Shown: positions 24,672 through 36,165 of the stretch, piece after piece
Numbering within the stretch: position 1 is the first letter of the stretch
Layout: each line of letters starts with the position of its first letter
NCBI GenBank assembly: GCA_030272585.1
Contig: BSYQ01000007.1
Span: forward strand, 562,001-626,000
Direction: 5' to 3'
Origin: Bryopsis sp. KO-2023
Lineage: Eukaryota; Chlorophyta; Ulvophyceae; Bryopsidales; Bryopsidaceae
DNA length: 64,000 nt
The notes under the pieces: model-generated
Told to the model about the DNA's origin: nothing
Seen by the model: only the letters and a program-made list of their open reading frames with translations
The model's database searches: none
Translations under genes and position numbers: made by a program

Positions 24672-26780
24672 TTTGTGCATGCGATGGATACCGTGGTTTA
24701 GCATTGTGGATATTCGGATTTGTTGACTTGTTGGGGAAGAAGGGGGGGTGTTGTGCAACCATCAATTGATGTAGGGAATTGATGATCGGTAATGTTGAGT
24801 TCGATGCTGGGTGGATAATGGAAATGTAAAGAATTCTTTTCCAGGATTCATTTGCTGCAAACTAACGATTGCCTAGATGTGAAGATTGAACATGAAATGA
24901 CAGATCACAGAACTCACATCATTTCAGATCAACCAACCCGGAATGCCTGAAGAATGCAGGAAAACCATTAATTTTAAGAATCTTAATCTTGTGAAACTCA
25001 AATGGAGATGATGAATTTCATGAGTTTCATGTCTTCTCTCTTCTGATTAGTTGTGAACCAGTCTACTGGGATGTGTTGATAAGGTGTTGGGGTCCAGAGT
25101 TCAAAAACAAGAAAAAAGAAACAGACTGTACTGTTGAAGATTTTTCTGATTTTATCTTTTCCTTTCGGACGCCATCTCCCTAGAAAACCACAAGGAAGAG
25201 TCCTACAATGAATGGATGGACAAACTCCTGCGGGTCGTTTCTTCATGGTTTGGGACAAACTTTGAGAGCGCCCCTGGTTTTGTTTTCTCAACATTGATTA
25301 AAAACAGGGTGGCCACCAGGCACAAGTTGATGTGATGGACATCGTGCCGCTGGCGGGCGGTCGGCACGCTCCTTGGATGAAAAAGGTGTGTTCAAAGGCC
25401 AGTGCCTTCTCCACCTCGATGGCTTTGTGCAAGCAAAACCAGCCTTCGCTTCCCAGGATTTTCGAAGCACAGCCAATATCTGCAGCCCTGGCTCTCGAGA
25501 AACTGGCGTTGTTGGGGGTTAGGACGTTTGGACGCCATCCGCATTGTGCGGTGGGACGGCCATTTGTAGAGAAGAAAGGCTAATGTCAGTCATAATCATT
25601 AGACTGCGCGATTCTCTTTTTCGCGACACGCGAGTGTGCTTTTGCTTTCAGTCACGGACTCGATATTCGAATTGGAATTGTAAACTTCAGGAGTTGCGCG
25701 AGTTCAGTCCCGTAACTCAGAAATACGAGAAAAGTTTGCGGCAGACGGTCTTGAGCACCTCTCTTTCCCTTGGGTAGGGTATTCACGACGCGACTTAAGC
25801 GCAGTCTGTGTCGAACGGGTTGCTGAAGCTGTCAGACGGTGAGTTCGCCCTTAAGGTGCCCAAAGCGCTGCACTACGCTTACCTTCACGTTAGTTTCTCT
25901 GGTCGAAATGTCCTTGTGTTGAAGAATTTTCCGTTGGTTTTCGGCCCGGGGTGTTTGGGTGGAGATAAGCGGGTAGGTTCTCCGCAGGTGTCAATTTCAG
26001 GATGGCTCATCTTTCTTAGAAAATTCTGTAAAAGCCACAAGCTTTTCTGTAGAGACGCGGAAAGAGTCGTTGGGAAACCGAGTGCAGCGCGGCTGGGTAG
26101 CGTGCGTTCTGCGGAATGCAGTGCTGTGTTGAAGATTTGGAGCTGCTCTTATTGCCAGTATTGCCCTGTCTTGAGGCGCCATTAGTAGCCTCGACCACGT
26201 GTGGGCTGACGGTTTGCTCTGGTTGTTTTACTCCAGGTTATATCCCTGTCCGGAGTATGGCCAGTGTTCGTTGCAGCACGAACGTGAAAGTGGGGGTCAG
26301 CGTGTTTTTTTCGCCAGTTTCCGCTCGGAAGATTATCCTGTAGGCGTCCAGCCGCACTAGCAGCGGCAAGAGAACAAAACCCGAAGTGAGCACTCCTGGA
26401 AAGCTCGGCGTATGTTTTTTTCTCCGTTCGGCCTCGACGTCGTGGGCGTTGGCCAACGATTACTTAAAAAGCCGTTTTGTCCTGCACACTTCCTCCAACG
26501 AGTCCTGTTTTGTGTGTGACTGTGTCGGGCGGGCAGGCTTGGTCGCTTCACGGAGGGAAGCACAACATAAAACTTTAGTGGGGCCCTCGTTTTATCGGTT
26601 TTTATTCCAAACAAGTGTTATATTTTCCAAGCCTGTGACCTGCTCCAAATATTGAAAGCAACGTGTCACCCAGAAAACAAACGCTTTGCTTCGGGGAAGG
26701 CCATTTTTCTTTCGTGCTTGGGTACCTAGGGTCGGCGTTTCTATTTTTTTGGAACAGAAAATATCGAGGAATCAACCGAG
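24672..26780. other. Intergenic between EF2 and PP2C
   Basis: No supported gene. The first few hundred bases are EF2 3' flank, and the last part must include the promoter and leader of the PP2C gene. Overlapping frames on both strands near 25290-25580 show no known motif and no splice logic, and are not called. Confidence 0.5.
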
Positions 26781-29400
26781 ATGAGCCGCACCGTTTCTTT
26801 AGACCTGGGAGCGACTTCCGACGTCCGCCCGCCGCTCGGAACTCCCGACTCGCAGGCCTCCCTGCAATCCCCGTCGACCAATCGCTGCAGCTGTGGCGAG
26901 AATGAGAAATTTGCTCGGACCTGTTCTTTTGGGTCCGATTCTGCGAAGTCCAACTGCCCACCACACGGCGTCAAAGCAGTGTGCGGAAGGAGGTCCAAAA
27001 TGGAAGATATGTACGTGATTCAACCTAACTTTATTCCTTATGCCGGTCTGGGTCAGCTGGAGCCGGTGTTGCCACCGACGCTGGAAACGGGGCACATCCG
27101 TCAATTGTCGACCGCGCTGGGGGATTGGGATGGCACTTCCTCCGAAAAGAGCGACGTATCCAAGCCTTCGACCGCTTCTGCCGACTCCACAGACTCTCTG
27201 CACCTGTTCGCGGTGTATGACGGACATGGGGGCGTCGAGGCAGCCAAGCACTGTTCCGAACGAATGCACGCAAACTTTTTGGAGGCCTGGGAAGAGAGGG
27301 AGGTGCAGGACATGCTGGCGCAAGCTGAGGAGGAGCACCTGCTGGCAACCCAGCACAACTCGGCAAAGAGTGGTGCCCCCCTCAAGAGGACTCACACGAA
27401 GTCTTCGGAAGAAGTGGCCTCTGTTTTCCACAAAAGCTTCATGACCACTGACAAAGAGTTCATTCAGGATGACCAATCGGCCCTCGTTGGCAGCACTGCT
27501 GTTGTTTCCCTCGTGGGCCCGAAGAATGTTTTCGTGGGCTATTGTGGTAAGTGCTGATCAGGTGACCACTCATGCCATCGGAAATGGATGGGTGAGATTC
27601 AGCACTTGTTTCAAACCTAAGCATTCCAAAAAACAGTTTATGGCCCCAAAAAAAAACAACGTTTTAGATGCTTGCAACCTAGCAGGAATCTCCTTTCTGT
27701 CAGGCCAGACTCAGCTGGTGAAAGGAAATATAAATAGAGGAGTAAATTTGATTTTGCTGTAGTTGTATCAATGGTAGAACTTTGGTGATTGTGGCGATTT
27801 GATGAGAATGAATGGGAAGTGAAATAGATCTCCATCTAAGAATAGAAAAAACCTCAGTGGTTTGGGGACATAGAATAGATGGGGCTGATCAAGGGGTTGA
27901 ATTCGTGTTCCAGGCGACTCTCGAGCAGTTCTGTGTCGAAATGGTCGAGCGCTTCCGCTCACTGTTGATCACAAACCTGAAAGAGATGATGAAACTGTAA
28001 GTTTGGCGAACACATTTCTTTTCCTGTGAATTTCACTAAGTTCATTAATTAATGAATTCTCAATTTTGGCTGGAATAGCCAAGAATATTAGTGAAACAAT
28101 AAAAGCGAGGTTTGAATGCCAGAAATTAACATCAGCAAGAAATCTGACCTATCCAAGTGAACTTCCCCTCCGAAGGGTATGTTTTTCAAATCAACTGGAT
28201 TTCATCAGGGAAGTCGAGAAACGAAAGAAGTTTGTAGATTGTCATGATTGCAAACCCAAAAAGGTTGGTGGTGAAGGGATATGTTATGGTGTTTAGGAAC
28301 GAGTCCAAGATGCTGGTGGGCAAGTTCTTTTCTTTAACGGAGCAAGAGTCATGGGCTTGCTCGCAATGTCAAGGGCAATTGGGGATCGATCTCTTCGTCC
28401 TTTTGTAATCCCCGACCCGGAAGTGACAATTATTCATAGACTCCCTGAGGATGAGCTGCTCATTCTTGCCACAGATGGTCTCTGGGATGTAGTTAGCAAT
28501 CAAGAGGCATGCACTTTGGCCATGAGATGCATGCAACGAGCTCGTGAAAAAGGTGGGTGGGGGAAAAACTACGCAAGTAATGAACTTACCCACAGAAATC
28601 TTATGTGATTAGGGATGATATCACACTTTTTTTTTTTTTGGGGGGGGGGGTCTCCTCATTTTGTTTTGGAGGGGGGGATTGTGTTAGGTGAGTGTTAGTT
28701 GAGTGTTATGTTGGATATGTTTTTGATGCTGTCCCCTTGATGAGTGATTTCTAATATTAAAAAGGTCCATGATGTTCAAAAGCAATCATCATCTGATTGC
28801 ACTCTGAAAGAAAACACATGCTGCGACCCATCACTTTTGACTGAGACGTTTCTATATTTCCTTTTTTTCTTTCTGGGGGAAGAGAAGTAGATTTTTGTTA
28901 AGTTACCTCGCTAATGGATTTCTGTGTGCCACAAATTTAGTCAGCTGTTTTGGAAGTTTCTCAGAAAAGGAACTCATCACTCTTTTCTCTTTCTGAATTA
29001 TTTTTCACTTTTCTGAATTTCTCGACACCGTCCTCCAGGTGCATGCGAGGCAAATGCTGCTCGATTGACTGCAACGGTTTTAACTCGAGCTGCTATGGAT
29101 CGAGGAAGTCGAGATAACATTACTGTGGTGGTGGTGGATCTCCGTCCATCGCTCCACCCCACCCCTGAACCCACCACCAGCTCCCCCGTCCACGAGAGGA
29201 AAGACACTTCGCCCAACATTTCCTCAGCGTCCCCATGTCCGGTCACCCAAACCCCTGTGGAGTCCAGACAAGAACAGCAATCATCCGTCATGAATGTGTG
29301 CGAGGATCGCTCAGATAACCATTCTTCACATATGTATGATAGCAATGTGGGAGGGGGGTTTGAAATATCACGTGGTGTACCAGTCCAAGTCCATCCATAG
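26781..29400 (+). CDS. PP2C protein phosphatase, group A (ABI1/HAB1)-like
   Basis: Four exons (26781-27546, 27914-27996, 28297-28552, 29039-29400) give 488 residues. All metal-binding PP2C motifs are present: RSKMED (71-76), VYDGHGG (145-151), GSTAVV, CGDSRAVL across the exon 1/2 joint, [31 protein letters not shown] and [28 protein letters not shown] and SNQEAC resemble plant group A phosphatases, the negative regulators of SnRK2 kinases. In ABI1/HAB1 a Trp in the GGKVI(x)WNGARV segment locks the ABA receptor; here the segment is [12 protein letters not shown], so Phe 296 stands in the Trp position. Serine-rich extensions of about 65 residues (N) and 90 residues (C) flank the domain, and an insert separates MED from DGHGG. 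Mn/Mg-dependent Ser/Thr phosphatase activity is expected. The group A assignment is from motif memory only. Confidence 0.93.
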
Positions 29401-32400
29401 AATTTTCTGGTTTAGTGGGGGTTTTTTGGTCGGTGCATTTTCTCTCTTTGTCTCTCTTTCTGTCTCATTTTTTTTCCCATGCTTTTTGTTGGTGTCGGCT
29501 CCGACACCTATGCAAGAGGAAATCTCGAAAACTTAGCATTTGGGGGTTTCTGAAGGGAAAAGTGTGAGAAAGGGAGGGGGAGGGGAGGGGGAAAGAAAGA
29601 GAACAGAAAAAAAACTGGGCAAATGATATCTCAGAAGGACGAAAGAAAAGAAAAGAAAAAGGAAAAGAGAAAAGAAGACATCCGAAGAAAACGAAGAACG
29701 AAAATTATATTTTTTGTTGGCATGAGCAGAGGTGAACTGTTTTTTCTTTTTCTTTTGTCATGTGGTTTTTTTCTTTTTAAAGGTTTTCTCCCTTTGAGCG
29801 AAGGGATGGGTGTTGATTCTCAATGGACATGAGGACAAAAAAAACAAACTTATAGGGGATAAGTAAAAAATATGCATTTTTCAACGTGGAATGGGTCATC
29901 GTAGTTTTCATCGAAGAAAGAAAGATTCCTTTGTAGTGGGAAAAGAGATAAACACACCAAAAAAAATCCCACAAAGGCAGAGAGGAGAAAAGCGGGCGGG
30001 GGAAGAAGGGTTGTGGAAAGAGGTCCAGAAGGAAGGATTCCATTTCAGGGATCTGACCTTTTTTTTTTCCTTGAAAGGAGAAAAAAAGGAAAGAAAGAGG
30101 GAGAGAGGGGGGTTAACGATGTGTGATGTTTGTAATTTGTATGAAGGGCAGGGGTTGGTGTCCGCAGAGAACTAGAGTTAGGTGCATTTTGACCCAGTTT
30201 TTGTTGTGCCGGCGATTCATCTGGGGAATGTATATGTTGTTCTTCAGTGAACTACAATATCAGATCGGAGTGTGGTTTGAACCCTTGAATGGGGGTTGGC
30301 CAAATCCATGTGAAAGTGAGTTTTGTTGTTTGCTTATGTACGGGGATTAGGGAAGGGGGGGGGAGGGGAAGAGAAAGAAAGTAAGACATGCGAAACGACC
30401 ATCCCAGAAATGGCTAGGGTGACCAAGGAGTTTTGTATTCGAAAAAAGAAAAAGAAAATACTATGCAAACTGCACAATTATCAACAGAAAGAGAAAATGG
30501 AAGAAAGATGGCGCTGTCCTATAGTGCTGTTTTCCTGGCGAAGCTTTGTTTTGAGAAGAGGGGTGTTGTTTTGGGAAGAGGGAGGGGGGGACTTCTCAGC
30601 AAAATTCGGTGATCGAATAAGAGTGGAGTCTCATCCTGGAAACAGACAGGAATGTTTTTTTCTCGTTCAGAAAAGCCTCTCTGAACACCCGAATGTAGTC
30701 GGTGGTGAAAAAAAAAACGAAAAGGATTAAGGAGAGAAAAAAATGGGCTCGTTTTTTCTTGTTGTTTTCTTCCTCTCTTCGTGCCTCTTTCTTTCTTTTT
30801 TTTTTTCTTTTTAATTGAATGAAGGAGGGGCCCGTGATGCATATTTTTTTTTGTGGTAAAAAAAATGGGGGAAGAAACTCGACACAGAAAAAACAAAATT
30901 TCAAATGGGGGAAAAGGAAAACAAGGCAGAGAGAAAAGGAAAAAAAATGTTGTTTCATACTTTTGCATCTGGAAAAAAGATTTTCCTTGTGTGTGTGTTA
31001 TCTCTCTGTATTTCCTGTGTGTTTGCATTTCGGTGTTTTTCTTTTCTCGAAACCCCTCCCAATTTTCCCCCTTGGTGCCAACTACGAGTGCGTGACCATA
31101 TAGTGTGATAAGATTGGGTTTCAACGGCCAGGTTTTGAAACCAGTTTCAAAAAAAAGAAAAAAGTTTATTTTCGTTTGATGATGTACAAGGGACTATAAA
31201 AAAAGAGGGGGGGGGAGATCTTGGGGAAAATTGTCGATCGCATTTTGAAAAAAAACAAACAAAAAAAAGGAACACCAAAATCAAAATCAAAAGATCTATT
31301 GAGGGTAAGTTTGGAAAGCTTGAGCCCAGATGAATGAAAAGATCAAGAATCTGTCATTCGTTTCATTTGGGAAAAAAATTGGGTTTTTGACTTTGGGGGC
31401 AATGGGACGGGAAAAAAAAAAGAGAGAGAGTGGGGTTTCTCTCTTTTTTCTTTTTCCTTCCTTGAAGTTCAAATTATGAGTTTATTTTCGGGACATTCGT
31501 GTGGCATCCCTGGTCGGTTGACTGTGTACGATGTGGGGTTTAATGGGATGCTTTTTTCTCGTCTAGGGCTTTGTATTGAGTTAAGTCTAAACTTCCAGTG
31601 GATATATTCGTGCGACGAATTATATATATATAAAAAAACAAATAGCAGGAAAAAAAATGGCCTCCCTTCACCTCGAGTGGTCGAACAGAGCATGGGCAGT
31701 GTATTCGTTCTATTTTAGTTTGGGGGATGTTTTTCATTCACATTAGATGAAATGAACTACTGGTTTAGCGGCATTCATTTTGTTAAGATTTATGTAGAGA
31801 AGGAGGGTGGGAGGAGGGGGGGGGAAGCAATGGAGCAACAGTGTGTTTTTCTTGTATATGAGTCGAATACAAGTAGAATGGGGCAAAAGGGAAATGCAGA
31901 AGGGGGGTGGGTGGGGTGTTTACTACAATCTCTTTTTGACTGCCTTTATGGTTGATTTCGGGTGGTTGGGAGGTCCGAGTGCATGTTACAAAAAAAAAAA
32001 AAAGGGGGGAAAAGGAAAAAGATCTGGACATTAATCAAGAGAGTCTAAATCGGGTAGGACAAAAAGAAAATAAAGGTTTTGCGTTGCTTTTTTTTTTAAT
32101 GATAGGTGCCCTGGACATGCACCTTGTTCAGTCTATGAGAAAAAAAGAGTGGAACTTTGAAATGGCTAGTTTTGTTTTTTTTTAATATACAATGGCCAGG
32201 TTCATTCCTCCCTTCCATTGACATTGCGAAATGAAGAAAAAACAAGTTCAGTCGAAAGTGAAAAAAGAATTGTGTGGTTTGGGTGGGGGGTTGAATGGGA
32301 TTTGAGCGGGGTTGGGGGCTAGCTTTTCTCTTTTTGTGTGTTTTCAGTGCATTAGTTTCATTTTCGGTGCTGATGTCTGGCAATAGAAAGGCTGCCAATC

Positions 32401-33697
32401 ATGGGTGGGGGGGGGAACTTGTGAAAATCAAGATGCATGTCAAGTACCATGTAGGTTGGAGAGAGGTTGGGTAATAACATCCAGAGCATGTTGGATCCTG
32501 CTCTTGGATTCTTATATACCAGAAAAACAATCCCCATAGGGATCTGTTTGTTGTGTCTTGCCTGTGATTGTGTTTCGATCGCTTCAATCGGGGTGGAACA
32601 TTGGGAGGATCGAGGGGGATGTGTTTCTTCCCTAGAATTTGAAGTTAAAAGTCTATGGAAAGTTCGTTTTCCCTTCTGCACAATACTCCAAAAAGTTCCT
32701 GGGGGTAGACACCCTTTTTGGCCTTCAGAAACTTTTTCCAAAGTCTCTGGATTGTCATTTTCCTCTGGGACATCCCCTGTTTTCCATCTGCGGGTTAATC
32801 GAACCTCCTGTACCACCCTGGATGCTCTTGTGTTCATCAAAAGAAGAAACGAAACCCCCATGGCTTGACCAGAAATTGCACATTCGTCACTGTGTGATCA
32901 AACATGATCCAGAGGGAAGATCATCTTTCAACTAAGACCAGGTTGGTAGAAGCTTTCTCAGCTTGTTATGAAGAGTTCCCAGGCTTTCCGAGGAGTCTTT
33001 CAAGGGGTGAAGCTCGAGAGCAACCTGGTGCGGATCGGAAAAAAATGACCATGTCAACCATGTCAACACATGGAGACCCACTTTACTTCATTTGCGCACT
33101 ACAAAGTCACAAGTGACAATCCAAGGACAAGACAAGTGTGAATGAATATTGTAACACTTTGATTTGTGTTGATTAAAACAATGTTTCATTGGATTGTACA
33201 CAGTTGGCTCCTGTGTGTGGACGCTTGTTTTGTTTTTTTGTGACAGAAATTGTGGAACAACGGATCGTGCTCAAACAATTCAGAAAAAGCAAAAATTGCC
33301 AATGAACAACAGGATAATTCATACATTCCTCACGTTGATATCCCATGAAACTAACTCCATATTGCCAGGACAAAAAAAACAAAACGATTTCAGATCTTTA
33401 CAAGACTCTATTGTTTACAAACAGCACCCTGATACGAGGCAATCTTTGGCTGCCCAACATAAAAACACTTTCTTGCACCATTGTGTTGAAAAGGGGAGAC
33501 CATTCTCTGAATATGTATTGACGATGAAAAAAAAGAACACAGTAAATGTGTTTTGGTTTTATTCAGAGATTCATGCCACAGCATCATCTCAGCAAAATCA
33601 TACAAGGAACCCATTGACTAACTTGTTCATGAATTGACCCTCCCCAAAGAAAACCAAAGAAAGAATAAACATGTTTGAAGTCCCTGTGATGAACCCA
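29401..33697. other. Homopolymer- and purine-rich region without a supported gene
   Basis: 4.3 kb after the PP2C stop are dominated by A-, G- and T-runs on the plus strand (for example A13 then G6 near 31989-32010). Open frames here are low-complexity Lys/Glu/Phe strings. A minus-strand frame at 32358-32861 has no recognisable motif. The beginning should contain the PP2C 3' UTR, and the right end the 3' UTR of the minus-strand gene that stops at 33698. Confidence 0.5.
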
Positions 33698-34738
33698 CTA
33701 ACCCCTGGTGCGTCTGGATCTCTTCTTCGGGGACCTCCTGGGCCGACCATTGGATGATCGAGCCTTGGGAGAACTTGGTGATTTCCTACCCACACGAACA
33801 GTCGATGATGCCTCCACGGCCCCAACCCCACTGAAACTGGTTGATGCACTTGCCCTGGAGACAGGTTTTGGAGCTGGCCTTCTTGGGCTTTTTGATGCAC
33901 TTGTGTAACTATCGTGGTTCAAGTCCTTCTCCCCTTGGGGCAACTCCTCAGCCTCAACCAATCTCACCACTCCGGTGACATTGTTGAGGTCCGCATCGCC
34001 TGATCCATAGAACCCAAACGCTGATGAGGAGCTGGCTGGAGCTAGTCCTGGTGTCCTCCTTGAAGGGACAGGACCTCCATACCTAGAAGAGGAGAAAAAT
34101 CCACCTCTTGGCCTATATCTCACAGGCGGGGGATTCAGGCTTCGTGTTGGAGATGAAACTGAAGTGGTGGTGGTGGTGCTGCTTCTCAACACCGATGAGG
34201 AATAGGGACTGGGTGCACCCCTCCTTTGGCCCCTCCTGCTGGGAGACCTGGTAGAACCACTCCCGAAGCCACCTGATTGTTGGAAAGAAAGAAGGAGCAA
34301 ATTCATGCACATCATTGAGGTCACACTAATTTCCACGTATCCCAGAAATCTCTCCCCTCCCGTGAAAGTCAGTCGACCCACCTCCATTCGATGCCCCAGC
34401 GGTCACCACTCTGGTTCCTTCGTTGACGCTGAGGTCGAGGCTTAACACAGTCGAGCTAGCGGGTTTGCTGTTTTTGCTGCGTCTGGCGAGTAGAGTACGA
34501 GTCGACGGGGCCGTGGTCAGATCTGCAGGGAAAGGTCACCGTCAGGTCCAGACCTTCAAGCCTTGCGGCAAGGAAACAGGCTTCTGGGTGGGGGAACAAT
34601 CCTGTCGTTGCCATATCAATGCTTTTCGAGATAGGGCTATAAAAATGTGTGCCTACCATCACGAACCCCTGCCAAGTCACGTGCTGCAGCGGTGAGTGAC
34701 AAAACACAGAGCAGCACGGCGGCGGTGTAGAGCGACAT
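33698..34738 (-). CDS. Secreted basic Ser/Pro/Arg-rich protein, no family recognised
   Basis: Three exons join in frame: 34657-34738, 34382-34522 and 33698-34272, about 265 residues. The start MSLYTAAVLLCVLSLTAAAR is a clean signal peptide. The mature part is low-complexity and basic, with RSPSRRGQRRGAPSPYSSS, a run of five Thr, two Pro-rich stretches and a C-terminus GRPRRSPKKRSRRTRG with very high positive charge. One more ordered stretch (DADLNNVTGVVRLVEAEELP) may fold. I recognise no domain. A secreted polycation of this kind could bind acidic polysaccharide or scale/wall material, and the acidic fasciclin protein in this window is of the opposite character (inference only). Splice sites are GT-AG and phases agree. 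Confidence 0.7.
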
Positions 34739-36165
34739 GATATGTTCGAGTCGCACAAAAAAAACTATCGCAAAAAAGGACCGCTATAGGAATTCCGTAG
34801 CGGGAAAAATTTCTGGTTTTTTTTTTCTCAGCAGTGTGAATTTTTCAATGAGGACCATCTGTGTTCCCAGGAAATTATACCCAGCAGGGCAGCGACGACG
34901 AAGAATTTGGACACGTGGGCTCTCGAATTGTTCGCGCGCGCGTTGCATGCTCGTGTGATCGTCGCCGACAAATCCACGCGGGATCCGTGCTGTGGGGGAA
35001 AAACGCCAACGTTTCTCGCGCCGTCAAGAACCCAGCCACTGCTGCGAGGTCGGTGCTGTGGAAAACGCTACATACATTCGAATTCTGCAATCAGCGCCCA
35101 CTTTCCTAACAAATCTGCGAAAGTGTCGCTGTTGTAAAGTTTGTCGCCACCGCGAAGCAAGGAAACCCGCATCACCTGTGGCCATACCAGAGCAACACAG
35201 TGGCACCACAAGTTTCAATCTTCCAATCGACCTCTTCAGAAGATTCCCTCTCACAACGCTGACGAGAACTGAGCAAAGTGGCGGCAGAGGGGGTGGATTG
35301 CGGCGGCGCTGAGCCTCCAAACCCCACGAGTGAGTTAGCACGGTTCATGAATCAATGACAGGTGCTGTTCGATGGAAGATTTGCATTTCCTTGCATTTGA
35401 AACCACAACTTTCAGAAGTAGCTCAAGGCGCTGGAGGGGAGAGGGGCCTTTTCTGCTCCTTTCAATGGGTCCATATCTGACGTTGTGTTTTCAATTCAAA
35501 ATCAGTCAAGCATGCCACATACAAATGATGCTGGTTTTCACAATATTGTTCGTTCCCTAACCTACAAATCATCCAATGAGTAATACAGGGAAAAATGAAG
35601 ATGAAATAGCGTCGGACGGACTATAAATATTCCCCAATTCTTTATCAACAATCTCTCTAATTAGACTCCCTGGTGGCCGATTTGACCATGGTGAAAGAGA
35701 AAGTGGCCCCTGCCTATGAATCGCTACTCATAAAGTAAAAACTGACCTGATGCACTCAAAACTTACACCCGTTCGAGGTTCTCAAATGGCAACCCCTCGA
35801 GTGAGTATACTTTTCCAATTCTAAAATTCTCCCCCCCAAGAATTTTCCTTTCGTTTGATTTCCAGCATCCCATAACCCCCCCTCCCCTCCCTTTCCTTCC
35901 CCACTTGCAGTTTTCTCAAATTTTCTTTTCAAATTGTTTTTTTTCTTTTGTGCTGCAAACAAATTCTCAAATGACATAATGACAAAGGATTGTGTTGCTT
36001 CTTTTCAAAACTTCTTTTCTTCAGTCTCCTGGCTGTGGCAATACAGTTTTTACTCTGTTGTTTAGCGTTTTGTCTTTTTTCTTCTGTTCTTAATCGGATG
36101 CAAGGAGATTGATTCCCTGGTTGAAGTTGTTCCAGGGTTGTTCATCTGTGTTCTCCTTGATTTAA
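34739..36165. other. Intergenic: promoter of the secreted basic protein
   Basis: No supported exon. The left end is upstream of the start codon at 34738. Short frames at 34861-35341 lack motifs. A TATA-like TATAAATATT occurs near 35623 but no gene start can be tied to it. The right end is 3' flank of the minus-strand gene ending at 36166. Confidence 0.45.

Noticed and set aside
26799..27476. 225-residue minus-strand frame opposite PP2C exon 1
   Set aside because: Shadow of the PP2C exon, with no motif of its own.
29620..31110. Several Lys/Glu- or Phe-rich frames after PP2C
   Set aside because: They are translations of purine and pyrimidine homopolymer runs on both strands and carry no domain.
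32358..32861. 167-residue minus-strand frame
   Set aside because: No motif, no supporting splice structure, and overlapped by an equally long frame on the other strand.
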